Assembly: GCA_039545295.1 (NCBI GenBank)
Contig: BCIK01000020.1
Span: forward strand, 282,353-346,352
Direction of reading: 5' to 3'
Source of the DNA: Udeniomyces pyricola
Taxonomy: Eukaryota > Basidiomycota > Tremellomycetes > Cystofilobasidiales > Mrakiaceae
DNA length: 64,000 nucleotides
Of this stretch, positions 35,828 through 47,730 are shown piece after piece. A program made the translations under genes and the position numbers. Positions within the stretch are counted from its first letter, which is position 1. The number at the start of each line of letters is the position of its first letter. The notes beneath the pieces are model-generated. The model saw only the letters and a program-made list of their open reading frames with translations. It did no database searches and was not told the DNA's origin.

Positions 35828-37734
35828 TTAAGCCGAAGCGGGAGTCTCCTCAGAGGTTTCCATCTTGTCAGCCTGCTTCCTGTCCTTCCTAGCGAGGAGG
35901 GCCTTTCGGTCACCGTCCAAGTGGATCGACGTGATCTGGAGAGACGAAGGGTGGATACCGATGGGGATCGTCGCGCCCGAAGACTTCTCCTTGGTGAGTC
36001 GCTCGATGTGGACGACGAACTTGGCTCGGTAGACCTATAAAACAGAAACACAACAATCCCCAAGGAACGCAAGAACGATCGCACCGCACCCGAGGAATTC
36101 AACAAAAAAAAAGCCAAGGGGATGAAAAACAACAGACAGAAGAGTCAGGTTTCGGTTATTGAATACGCAAGGGTAATGAGAGAAAAGAGGGGGGGGAGAG
36201 AGAGAGATGGTACGAACCTGGACGACCTTGCCCTCCTTGCCCTTGTGGGTACCTCGGGTAACCTTGACCTCATCGTTCTTTCGGATGGGGAGGGATCGAG
36301 CCTGTTTTTGTTTCGTTTCGTCATCACAAACACCCAACACACATCCATACACAAACGCACAAGGAGAATAAAAGTAGAAGAGGTTGTCAGTTTTAGTTTT
36401 TTTTTTGAGGATCTTGTGTGAGGGGCGACCCCCGCCAGCTTTCCCGAGGGTTCATGGTTTTTCCGTTTCCCCGAGATTCTCAATGTTCTCCAGCGACCTT
36501 CGAAAGAAAAAATCAAGGGCGGAATGGGGGAAGGTAGATGAAAAGATCCAAAACGACGTACGTTGTACTGCTCCCTCAACTCCTTGGAAAGGGTCGAGCT
36601 CATGATCTTTCGTCGGATCGACGAAGGAGCATCGAAGTGAGCCTTGCGGGACTTTCGTCGGGAGGAGTGGACGTCTAAAGAATCGGGAGGGAAGAGAAGA
36701 GGGAGGAGGGAGGAAGAAGGGGCGTTAGGACGCTTGTAGAGGGATTTTGGCATGTGAGGAGTCATGGCCGCTTTCGCGTATATGTGTGTGTGTGTTTTGT
36801 GAGGGGCCCAGAGACAAGAACGAGCGGCAGCAGCAGCGGTATGGAACAGGCAAAGCAAGGCATCGTTAAGCGACGAGGAGAACGCAGCAAGATAGAAGAA
36901 GGATCCATTCGAAGCGTCGAGAGTCGAGGCGGCGGAGGGGGAAGAAAGAGCCAGCAAGCGCGTTTGAAGCAGGGATTCTCTCGCATGACTGCTGGCCAAG
37001 GGTAATGGTCGAACGAAAATAGACCGGGGTTGCAGTGTTGAGACAGCAACGAAACGGTGGGTCGGATCGGATCGATCGGAAGTAGGGATGGATCGACCAA
37101 GGCTGCTGAAAAGAGGGGTGAGAGAAGTGGGGAGGGGGGAGGAGGGCAGATTTGGGTTGGACGAAAAGCCGTAGGTGGTTGGTCGGCTGCTCTCTCCGGG
37201 CATACAAAGAGCGGGAGAGATGGGTCTCTTGTCGCGCCGAGCTTGGATGCCAAGTAGGTTGGACGGTAGTGGTGTAGGTGTTGCTGGGCAGGATCAAAGG
37301 GAGAGAAGTGTAATGTCGAAGGAAAGGTCTCTTTTGCTAAAGGGAAGGGGGAGGGAAGAGAGGAGAAATGGCGAGACTCTCTGTCTCTTGCGTGCTGTAG
37401 AAATGCTGGGTGTTGCTCTACCGCTGCTGTCGCCTCCTACGCTGTTGGCTGCCCCGTTCGCTCGCTCGCATTGCTCTGCTCTTCATTCTCGTTGAAACTC
37501 TTTGGCCAGTTGGCTTGTAAAGAGCGCCGGTGTGCCGCAACGTTGGGCTGCTGATGCTGGTTGTTTTGCCGCTGAACGCGTGCTTGCGCGACGACGTTTG
37601 GCTTCCAACCTGGCCTCTTTGCTTGGTGCCTATCTCTTTCTCTCTCGCACAGAGAGAGAAAACCGAGAGGGGGGAAGGAGGCGGCGAAGGAAGAGGATGA
37701 GACGAAGGGTATACGTACCAACGTTCTGCTTCAT
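35828..37734 (-). CDS. RPL26: 60S ribosomal protein L26 (uL24)
   Basis: Large-subunit ribosomal protein near the peptide exit tunnel. Four exons, about 139 residues. Exon 1 is only 16 nt (37719-37734), giving MKQNV plus one base. After a 1,044-nt intron, exon 2 starts at 36674 and reads [19 protein letters not shown], then [19 protein letters not shown]. Exon 3 is [20 protein letters not shown] and GKEGKVVQ, the KOW motif. Exon 4 runs [20 protein letters not shown], then [20 protein letters not shown], to SEETPASA. The [19 protein letters not shown] start agrees with fungal L26 proteins and fixes the tiny first exon. Family identity is certain; the first exon is well supported by phase (G|AC) and by homology from memory. 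Confidence 0.95.
36675..37718 (-). other. RPL26: 1,044-nt first intron of RPL26
   Basis: Starts GTACGT after the 16-nt exon and ends TTTAG before ACGTCC. It is several times longer than most introns here. I found no C/D-box snoRNA signature (TGATGA...CTGA) on the transcribed strand by eye. Confidence 0.7.
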
Positions 37735-38583
37735 TCTTTTGGATGGGATTTTCAAAGGGTTTGAACGTTGGAGGGAAGGGGGTTGAGAGTGGGGAAGGGA
37801 CAGGCGAGAGGGGAGGGCAAGGAGAGAAGGGAGCGAGGAGAGGGGAGGGGAGAGCAAGAGGGGAGGGGCGAAATTTGAGGCAAAGAGGGTGGGTTTCGAG
37901 TGGGAGGGCCAAGCGACAGACAGTGAAGGGGGGTGAAAAGAGGACAAAGGCACGGTCAGTATGGATTCACGGCTGGCTTGTGGGATGGGATGAGAATGAA
38001 CATGTACATGAACTGAGGGAGGGGAGGGGAGGGAGGCGAAGGGGGGGGGGGGATCAAGTCAAGGAGGGGAGGAGCAAGCAGAACATACGTGATGAGTCTT
38101 GAGGGCGGGACTGACGACGGAAGAGGGCAAGAAGAAACGAGGCGAAGCGGGAGAGAGCCCTCGGGGAATCTTTGCCTCGATGCCCTGGCCTCATCTCTCG
38201 ATCTCAGAGCGGGCGGGCTGGGCTGGGCTGGGCTGGGTTGCTTGCTGCCTGTTCTGTCTCTCTCTGTCTGTCTCTCTCTCTGTCTGTCTCTCTGTCTGAC
38301 TGATCATCATTTCCCTCTTCAACACAGTCCAACACAGTCGTCTCCCCCTGCCATATCCTGCATCTCGTTCCATTTTGACTGCCCTCTCTCTCTCTCTCTC
38401 TCTGTCTCTCTCTGCCTCATGCACCCAGTCTGACCCCTTCACTCCCTCTCACTTACTACACACACACACACACCCTGCATTTCTAGTTCCTTGCTCCATT
38501 ATATATTCTCATCCATCCCTTCCATCTATCCAATCTTTTCCTTTTTCTGCTTCACTCTCCCATCCATCCCTTCCCATTCACCC
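37735..38583. promoter_or_regulatory. Divergent promoter region RPL26/PPTase
   Basis: About 0.85 kb between head-to-head starts. G/A-rich (C/T on the RPL26 strand) up to about 38090, with GGGCTGGGCTGGGCTGGG near 38216 and (CT)n/(GTCT)n tracts at about 38258-38298 and 38384-38412. No gene. Confidence 0.5.
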
Positions 38584-40081
38584 ATGTCGGCCCGGGTTCT
38601 TTCCGTCGACCTGTCCACCCTTCATCTCAATGACGACGTACGCTCCCCTCTCTCTCTCTCGCTCTCTTTCCTTTTCGCCCCTCTCTCTCTTTCTCTTTCT
38701 TTACCGGCGTTTCTCCCATCCATCCTCGGCTTTCTCTCTCGCTCGCCCCTACTGACTCGGTATCTCTACATATCCATCTTCTTTCTGCTCTTCCGTCTCA
38801 ACTTTGCTTACCTTTGCTAACTCCCCTCCCCACCTTCCTTCAACCCGACTGACTGGCTGACCCAACCAACTAACTAACATCACTAACCTTTGTCCTTTTC
38901 CTTACCCACCCATATTGACAACACCCGCCACTCACCCACATACATACATACATGCATACATAACATACACGCATGCATACATAACATACATGTGTAGACA
39001 TTCCAAGAAATGCTAGCGTTCTTGGACCTCCCCTCACAAGATCGAATCCGACGGTTTCGGTTTCGAGACGATGCCATTCGTAAAGCCAAGCCTGCCTGCC
39101 TGCCTGCCCACCTACCCACCCACCTTCTTCGGTCCCTTATTCCTTCCTTCATGACGTAGTTTAGTCGTTAACGTAGTCGTGTTCTCATCTGCCTTTCAAT
39201 CTGACCTATCCTCCGAATCCCTCCTCCTCTATCCTACAACAAACCACACCAACCCCAACGAACGCACGCACGCACGCCCGCGACATCCAACGCACACAAA
39301 AAAAAGGGTGTCTAATCGGACGTCTGTTACCCATCTATCTCCTTTCAACACTCGACAACAACAACAACATCCTACCTGCCTTTCCCACCTCTACTCCCAC
39401 CTCCTCTTCCTCATTCATCCCTCCTATCCGTAATAGCTCCAACAGACCGACCGAAAGCCCATACGCATACACGATCTCACCTCACGGTCGCCCTTCTTTC
39501 GTTCGTACGAAATGACCTGTCCTTTTCCCTCCTTTTTTTTCCCTTGAGACGTTCCTTTGCTTGTCCTCTCCACGGGAACGGACTGAGGGTCCAGGGGTCA
39601 TATATCTGACGTCCGAACTCAACCGGGAAAGAGGAGAAAAGGGGGAAGAGAGAAGGACCCCATCACAACCCCCTCGCCCTCTCTCTCTATCTCTCTTTCT
39701 CGCTTGCTTCTTTTTTTTTGTTCTAACTCTTTCCAAATCCCTTCCTTCCTTTCTTTCTTTCCTATTTTTCCTCTTGGATTTTTTTTTTGTCAAGTCATCT
39801 CCGGTGCTCTCCTCGGTTTTTGACTTTAACGTGTCGCATGACAATGCATGTGTAGCTTTCGCTTGGACGACGGCGACCTCCCCTTCCCCCTCTGCTCCTT
39901 CTTCTTCTTTTTCCTCTAATGGATCGCCGAGCTCGACAACGAGGGGTACGACAATAGCCGTCCAGGACGATCCGAGGTCACGTTTGCATCGACCGAGGGT
40001 AGGCATCGACGTCATGGAGATGACACTCCCAGAAGGGTTCAAGGACGAAGACGAGATGGAGAGCGTCTTGAGCGATCAGGT

Positions 40082-40122
<41 letters not shown>

Positions 40123-40816
40123 TGGTTTTTTTCCTTTTTTGGAAAAAATTTTAATTTCCCCCCCCCCCCCCCCCGCCCCTCCCTCCTACCCAAAAACAAA
40201 ACAAAAATACCCTTCTTTCCGACATCAGCTCTCCCCAACCGAACGTTCCGTCCTCTCCACTTTCCCCTCTCCCATTTCCTCTTTTCCTCCACACCACCAC
40301 CACCACCACCACCACCACCACCACCACCACCACCACCCTCCTCTTCTCAGCGCTAAAACCCAGCACCTCCTCCGTCTTTGGCTCTACAAGGAAGCGTTCT
40401 CGAAACTCCTCGGGTTTGGATCGGGGATTCCGTTTGGGGGTCTCGATTTCGGTCGCTTGACGCCTTGGCGGCGGGGGTGGGGGCCAGGAAGAGAAGATGA
40501 CGACCAGGAGGAGGAGGAGGGGGTGGGATTTGGATGGTCGATGGAGGTAGGGAAGAACGTGGGAGAGAACGTGGGGGATGAGGAGGTGGTGGTGTTTTAT
40601 GAAGGAAGGGTCAAGAGAGGTGGGAGGGAATATGGATGGGTTGTAGCGGTGTTGGAGGAGAAGGAGAAGGAGGTCGGACAAGATCGAGAGGGTCAACGAT
40701 GGGAGGAGTTCATGGAGAGAGGGAAGAGGAAGAAGATGGTGATGGAAGATGTCGGGTGGGAGGAGATCGTCAGAGGTGTTAAGAAAACGTTTTTAGAGCG
40801 ACCAGGGATGGAATGA
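38584..40816 (+). CDS. 4'-phosphopantetheinyl transferase with His tract
   Basis: Transfers the phosphopantetheine arm of CoA to a serine of carrier proteins (alpha-aminoadipate reductase in lysine synthesis, fatty acid, polyketide and peptide synthases); Sfp/Lys5/AASDHPPT type. Five exons: MSARVLSVDLSTLHLNDD; then TFQEMLAFLDLPSQDRIRRF with RFRDDAIRKAK and HLLRSLIPSFMT; then SNRPTESPYAYTISPHGRPS; then VFDFNVSHDNACVAFAWT with VGIDVMEM (Mg-binding Asp); then QLSPTERSVLSTF and LRLWLYKEAFSKLLGFG (the W-x-x-K-E-A motif). All joins keep phase, including AC|C TCC between exons 2 and 3. Fifteen consecutive His codons (40292-40336) lie in the loop before the KEA helix. The C-terminal part is Gly/Glu-rich. 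Probably the cell's single broad PPTase, but this cannot be shown here. Confidence 0.85.
40085..40120 (+). repeat. Poly(T) tract, 36 nt
   Basis: Uninterrupted T-run in the last PPTase intron, on the sense strand, followed by a C-run at about 40158-40174. Confidence 0.9.
40292..40336 (+). repeat. (CAC)15 coding microsatellite
   Basis: Fifteen identical His codons in the PPTase reading frame. Confidence 0.9.
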
Positions 40817-41391
40817 AGGGAGTTTTCTCTTTTTTTTCTTTCTTTCTTTTCGGAACCTGTTTCGAAGAAGAAAAAAGAGACAAGAAGAAAGAGTGTATGA
40901 TGTGGGGACAGCAAGGAACAACTTGAATTGCCTTTTTTTTTTTTTTTTTTGTCTTTTTCGTCTTGTATCTCATCTCTCGTGTCTCTTTTCTTTTCCTTCT
41001 TCTTCTTCTCCGTCTACACCAAAGGTCCCCGGGAGGGTTTCGACCATCAAGACTCATCATCATATCGACCGAGTTAACTGATACGACTATATATACACCA
41101 AACTATCTCACAACCATACAACCCTGACCCCTCCTCCAACATATAAACTGCCTATCCCTTTCTCCGGCCCTTCAAGCTTCAAAGCTTCATAAATCACGTC
41201 CCGACCGGCAATTGTATATACCTACTCTGATATTTCAAGCCCCTTAAGACATCTACCCTTAACCCACCTCGCAATCGCATCGCCCCCCCCCCCCCTCCCC
41301 CCAATCTCGAGTAAAAAAAAAAGATTGGAAAATCCACCTCGCATCGATGGACGAGTCCGTTCTCAAAAGAAAACGAAGAATGATAATAGGG
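40817..41391. other. Convergent gap PPTase/ALG13
   Basis: 3' flanks of two converging genes, with a T-run at about 40932-40950 and a C-run near 41283. No gene seen. Confidence 0.6.
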
Positions 41392-42335
41392 TTAGTACCC
41401 CATGAGATCGTTGGTGATGTGGAGGAACCGCTCTGGTCGGGCAGGAGGGAACGGTCGGAGGGTCGCCAGGGTTTGAGGAAGACGTGAAATCGTCGTTTGA
41501 AGAGTACTATACGTGGAGTGTGTTCGAGAAGGGTTTGATAAGGAAAAGAAAGAGAGAAAAAAAAAGGGAGGGGGGGGCAGGGCGGTGAGAAATTGCCCCC
41601 AAGGGAGTATGACTTGTCACAACGAAAAGAAAAGAAAAGGTAACCCGGACCAAAAAAAAAAAAACACGGTCGAAACCCGGCTGAGAGAACAAAAAAGAGG
41701 GAGAAAAAAAAAATACAATCTCGTTTCGATACGTTTTTTGTTTGTTTGTTTGTTTGTGTGGTTGGCTGTTTTTTTTTGTTTTTTTTGGTTGATTTTATTT
41801 ACCTTGGGGTTGCCATGATTAGATACGGTCCTCGATCCTCTTCCTCTTCTTCTTCATCTCCATTGACATTGACTTCGCTCGTGGACGAAGAAGGGTTCAT
41901 CCTCTTCTTGCTCAGCGAACCCCTTTCTGCCGCGAGGACTTGGGCGAGTTCTTTTTGATGGTTATCCATTAAGCCTTCGTTGACGACGACGACTAAAGGT
42001 TTCCGTTTCCTCAATGCCATGAGGATGCTTCCTGCGCCGGCATGGGAGATAACGAGGGCGGCGTCGTCCATGAGGCGATCGAGAGAGGAGGTATAAGGGA
42101 ATGTGTGGATGGTTGGGAGGAAAGGTGGTGGGATTGAGGAAGAGGAGGCGGTGGGAGGTAGGAGGGAAGTGCCATGTTGGATCTCGAGGTGACTGGGGGC
42201 AATGGTGGGAGGGAGATGTGAGAGGGATGAGAGGAAGGAAGGAGAGAGGACGGTGTGAATGAAGGGGGTGAATTCGGTCGATCCGACGGTGATGAGCCAG
42301 GTGGTGTTGTTGGAAGAGGGCGAGGTGGTGACCAT
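41392..42335 (-). CDS. ALG13: UDP-GlcNAc transferase catalytic subunit Alg13
   Basis: Catalytic half of the Alg13/Alg14 complex that adds the second GlcNAc to the dolichol-linked glycan on the cytosolic face of the ER. Two exons, about 210 residues, the normal size. N-terminal WLITVGSTEFTPFI matches the family's V-T-V-G-(T/S)-T-x-F strand. The sugar-nucleotide site is ALVISHAGAGSILMALRKRK, followed by PLVVVVNEGLMDNHQKELAQ. A short acidic insert (DEEEEEED) precedes the exon end ATPR. Exon 2 (to 41506) gives LATLRPFPPARPERFLHIT and ends NDLMGY, the conserved Alg13 C-terminus. Only 283 bp separate its start from that of beta-adaptin. Confidence 0.9.
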
Positions 42336-42618
42336 GATGGGATGAGGACAGGACGGGAGAGATGAAATGGAGCCTGGGGAAGATGAAGGTCTAGATGTCT
42401 TTATATGGATCGTTAACTAGAAGTATACTAAATATACAAAACTAGGGATGAAGAAAACGATGCTGGACGTTGCATGCGCTATGACATGCCGAGGTCGACG
42501 CGGCAAAGGCACACACGCGCCCTCGGGCCCATCCATCGATCCCCATCGTCATCCGTCCCTTGTATAGTCTACAGCTAAGCTTCGACCCCTCCCTCACCAC
42601 GTACTCCCTTCATAACCC

Positions 42619-45600
42619 ATGTCACAACAAGGTGGCGCAGACGCCAAGTTCTTCAGCAAGTCCCACTGTTTCCCGTCGACCCTTTGCGATCGACTTTGTT
42701 TTTTAAATCCATCTGGGCCTCCCATCGCTTCATCACCCCCCGACTAATCATTCCCTCCCGCCCTCCCGTATACTCTCGTTCATCATCTCCCTCTCTCCCC
42801 TCCCCCTTAGCCCGAGGCAAGATCCAGGAGCTCCGAACCGAACTCCAAGCCTCGGGCGATGGAAGCGGTAAGAAAGACAAGGGCTTCGTCAAGAAGAAGG
42901 CTATCTTGAAAAAGATTGTCGCCAACGTGAGTCCGACGCGATCAATTACACTGTGTGTGTGTGAGAGAGAGAGAGAGAGGCCTATTCGCTTTCGGGGGAC
43001 CTCGGTCTGCGTGCTTGCCTCGTCTTTGGAGGCAAAGGCGGCCGGACCGCCCGTCATTGGAGAGAGTCCCTGGGTCAGAGCTAAGGGCTGGGAAGTTTGA
43101 TGTTCGTGATGGTGTGGAGGTAGATCATGGAGAGTAGGGTATGGGGACATGTAGGGGATCGCGAGGTGACCGATGAGAAGCTCAAGACAAAAGGATGGAT
43201 AACGATCTCGACGCGATGGAAAGGAAAGAGGTGGCGATTCGACTTCCTCTTTACCAACTCTCCCATCGCTCCTGATCTCGTCGATCAAGACGTTCACTTG
43301 CCCGAGGAATTAGGATCGCACATATGGTCAAGGAGCGTGGAACCCGAAAAGGATGAGGGCACGATGGCTTCGAGTCGAGGGCCAAAGGGGTTCGCGCAGC
43401 ACAAGTCGAGGGTGTTTTCCCCTTCTCATCCGTTCTGCGGGCGCGATGACAACCATAAGAAGACGACTCGCGGCCGTAACCATAGAGACAGATGACGAGT
43501 TACTCGACGAGCTTTTTTTTGTATAGCGAACCGAAGGAACTGTGGCGCGTCCAACGCACGGCTCAAGGGTTGTAGGGTTGGCGAGGGGGGAGACGCGTCG
43601 GGATGAAGGAACAAGCTTAAAGATGGGAAGTATACACTCACCAATCCCATCCATACTGACCTACCACCTCTTTCCGTTCGCTCTCTCCGCTCTCATAGAT
43701 GACGATGGGAAATGACAGTATGCACTCCTTTCTTTAAGAGAGTATCACCCCCGATACAGGAGACGCATCCGCTGCTTTCACTGGCTGATCACCATTCTAT
43801 TTCGCCCCCCCCCCCCTTTCCCTTCGCCGCCCGTAAAATGTCTGGGTCGATTTTCATGCAGTGTCACCACTCTTTCCGGACATCATCCAGTGCATGACGA
43901 TCCAGGTTCTCGAAATCAAGAAGAGTGCGTCGGTAGTCTGGTTTGACCGTGTGGTCCAAAATCTCTGGCATCCTCATCTGGTCTTCTAACCTCCCCCCCA
44001 CCTCCCCCCCGTTCCCCGCCTTTCCCCCCATCTCCGCCTACCCTTCCCTTGCTATACTACCCTCTATCTGCGTATTCTCAGTGGTCTATCTCTTCCTCAT
44101 CAACTATGGTCGCTCAAAACCGGACGATGCCGCCCATGCTATCCAATCCTTCCTCTCCGACTCGGAAGATCGCAACCCACTCATCCGAGCTCTCGCGCTG
44201 CGAACCATGACGTCGATCCCTCTGCCTTCTATGATTGCTGCAGTGATCGATCCATTGAGACATGGACTCAAGGATGCTGATCCTTATGTTAGAAAGACGG
44301 CAGCCATCTCGTGCGTCTCGGATTCGAATGGTTCCCTGATGGAGTTCACTTGAGCATCTTGTATAAGCGCTGACAGCGTCCCGCCCTCCTCATTCTCCTT
44401 CGTTTTTGCTTGATTTTGCTTGATTTTGCTTTTTTTTTTTTGTCTTTTTTTTTCTTCTTCTCCTTCCTTTTCTGGACTTCCGGCTCCAGCGTCGCCAAGC
44501 TCTACTCCACCCCGCCTGGCCGTCAAGCGATGGAGCGTTCCTCGTTCATCTCTCTCTTGCGGGACTTGCTTGCTGATTCGAACCCGACAGTCGTGGCGAA
44601 TGCCGTGGCGGCCCTCGTCGAGGTCTCGGAACGAAGCGATGAAATCGCCCTCAGGCTCAACATCACTGTCGCTGGGAAACTCGTGGCTGCGTTAGGAGAA
44701 TGTTCCGAGTACGTGTTTGTTTTCATGAGGAGATGGGAGGTTTAGGAGAAGGGTGAGCAGGAAAGGAGGATTCTAGAAAGATTGAAAGTGGGAGAGATAA
44801 GGGTAGAAAAACCTGAGGGACAGCGCAAACGATTGATTTCTGACATCACCTTTTTATGCCTTCTCCTCTCTCCTCTCTGCTCCTTCTTGTTTTGGTTGGA
44901 AACTGAACAGATGGGGCCAGATCTATATCCTCGATTCCCTCCTTTCTTTCACGCCCATGAACCCTCTCGATGCCGAGACGTTGGCTGAGCGCATCTCGGT
45001 TCGACTCCAGCATTCCAACTCGGCCGTTGTCCTTACGACGATCAAGGTGATCTTGTTCTTGATGAATTACATGCGCGACGAGCGAACGATTGCGGGACTC
45101 GAGAGGAAGATGGGTCCTCCATTAGGTGAGTCGTGTAGTTCTGTCCTCGCCCCCCCCCCCCTCTTTTCTTTGTCGCGCCCTGACCGTCACGAGTCAAGCT
45201 ACCTTCCATGGGATTTCTGCTGAGGATCCTGAAAAACATTCTTATATTCATCTCTATTCCCCTTTCTTCGGTGGACTGGACTGATGATACTCTTGTAACC
45301 GGTCCCATCCACGCTGTTCCCTTTCCTCTGTCTTCACGTACTTAACCCATCTCCCGTCACACAGTCACCCTACTCTCTTCCGGTCCCGAAGTCCAATACG
45401 TTGCTCTGCGAAACATCCTCCTTATCATCCAACGTCGCCCAGCCATCCTTCAGAACGAAGTCAAAGTCTTCTTTTGCAAGTACAACGATCCCATCTACGT
45501 CAAGCTGGCCAAGCTGGAAATTATGTATCGACTGGCGAGAGATACGAACTATGGCGAGGTTCTGGAAGAGCTCAAAGAGTGAGCTGCGTTGCTTCTTCTG

Positions 45601-47730
45601 TTTCTCTTGGTCTTGTTTCCTTTGCTTCTCTTCTTGGTCTGTTTTGTATACCGAGTGTATCCAGTCGGCTGACAATCCCGCTCCATCCAAATCTTTCGCC
45701 TGCTTCTCTCCTTTCCTCCTCGTGAATCTACTCAGATATGCCTCTGAAGTTGATGTTGACTTCGTGCGTAAAGCCGTACGTTCCATCGGCCGACTCGCCA
45801 TCAAGATCCCTGCCTCGTCCGATAGAGCCATCGCGGTTCTGCTCTCATTGATGGCGACAAAGGTGTCGTACGTCGTCCAAGAAGCTGTCGTCGTCATCAA
45901 AGACATCTTCCGTCGGTACCCAAACCAATATGAGAGCGTCATTGGCGTCCTGTGCGAGCACCTGGACGTGTTGGATGAACCAGAGGCCAAAGCGGCCATG
46001 ATTTGGATCGTCGGGCAGTATGCGGACCGGATCGAGAACTCGGAGGAGCTGCTCGATGACTTTTTGTTTACGTTCTTGGAGGAGCCTACAGAGGTGAGAA
46101 GCTTGTCCTTTTCGTGGTCTGTTTGCCTTGATAGATCAGTCCGAGAAAGAGAAAAGCGGGTCGGGTTGCTCTTGACCTAGATTGTTAGCGGCTGATCTCA
46201 TTCTATCTCATTGATCTATTTTGATTCAACCTTTGATTACTTTTTTACCCGGTTTTTTTCTCCGGCGCTTTACCATCCTCGACTTCCTTTCGCTCTTCCT
46301 CCCACACAAGGTCCAACTCGCTTTGCTCACCGCGACGGTCAAACTTTTCATTCGCCGGCCGACAGCCGGCCAAGAACTCGTTCCAAAAGTCCTCAAGATG
46401 GCGACTGAAGAAGCTGAAAACCCGGACTTGAGGGATCGAGTATGTCTTGAGGTTTTCGTTCCCTTCCTGTCTCTCTCTTTCGCCTGTCCCAGCTCGCTCT
46501 TCTCCTTGTTTTTGCTTGCTCTTCTCTTCAACTGATGGTTATGCATATCTGTTCTGGATTGGTATCGATTAGGGATTCATGTACTGGCGACTTTTGACGA
46601 CGGATCCCGCTGGGGCCGAATCGATCGTCCTTGCCGATAAACCGGCGATCTCGACCGAGACAGATCGGATGGACCGAGGGATGCTCGATCAGCTCCTCTT
46701 GCATACTGGAACGCTCTCATCCATCTACCACAAGAGTCCTCAGGTACGTTCGTTTATAAAAAGGAGTTTTTATATCTCTCTTTACTCAAAAGCTTTAGCC
46801 ATTCGCTCGTCATTGGGTTTTCTTTTTTCTGAGTCGTTTTGGAAGGGAATGATGTTGATATTCTTTTATTTCTTCCTGACATTCTCCATCCGTTTCTACC
46901 TTCTCTCTCTGGATCGACTTGCCACCTGGGCGTTTTACGGGAACAGACGTTCATCCGAACGGCTAAAGCAAGATACCTCCCTGATTCACCCGCCATGAAC
47001 GCTTCGTACGCTTTTTTTTCTTCCTCATCACTTCCCAATCGTCATCTCTTGGGCTCCTCTCTCTTGTTTGCTCGCCCACTTCTCTACCCTTACTGCCCCA
47101 TATCCTTAGTTCAAGGCGTATCCTGACGTAGAACACAACTTTTTTTTTTACTTCTTCGTTTTCTCCTGTCATACGTCTGTCGGGTTTGATTTTCTCCTTC
47201 TTTTTTTTTGCTGAATACATCTATCCTTTTCCAGGACCCGACGACATCTCCAAACCGCCAATGGTTTCGCATCGACTTCCATCCTTCCTCGTCCGCCGAC
47301 GAACCTACCACCTACCTCTTCTTCTTCTTCATCTCGTCCCGCATTTACCGAGCCCACTCCTCTTATCACCCATACGACGACGACGACGACGACCACGGGT
47401 GATGGTTCGACTGCACCCCCGGTTCCTTCTCGGCCGGAACATCAACGGACCGTCACGATGGACGATGAACTCACCGATGAAGAAGAAGACGACGACGACC
47501 AGGACGGACGTCGTCATCATGGGGGTGGTCGTCGACCTTTGGGCTCGACGTCGCATGTCGCTACTGCCGATCCTTATGGAGACCTCGAAGGTGCCTTTGG
47601 AGGAGGTAATGGGTTAGGAGGAGGAGGTGGTGGTGGGAGGGGAAATGAAGCTGCCATGGGATATGCGGCGGATATGCCGGTACCGAGAAGGGGATCAGGG
47701 GGAGCGGATGGAGACGATTTGTTGTTTTGA
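42619..47730 (+). CDS. APL2: AP-1/AP-2 complex beta-adaptin
   Basis: Large beta subunit of a clathrin adaptor complex, for cargo sorting at the trans-Golgi/endosome (AP-1) or plasma membrane (AP-2). About 13 exons, roughly 750 residues. N-terminus [14 protein letters not shown], then [25 protein letters not shown] and [18 protein letters not shown]. The HEAT-repeat trunk is intact: [69 protein letters not shown] and [20 protein letters not shown]. The trunk ends [12 protein letters not shown]; a low-complexity Thr, acidic ([13 protein letters not shown]) and Gly-rich tail follows, ending DDLLF. No C-terminal ear domain is seen. The exon 1-2 junction is the least certain. AP-1 is favoured by the earless form and length, but AP-2 is not excluded. 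Confidence 0.88.

Noticed and set aside
38935..39000. CATA/CATG repeats in the first PPTase intron as a regulatory element
   Set aside because: Simple tandem sequence like other microsatellites here; nothing links it to function.
40151..40696. Antisense ORF of 181 codons with a Val run opposite the PPTase
   Set aside because: Shadow of the (CAC)n repeat; the plus strand carries the PPTase motifs.
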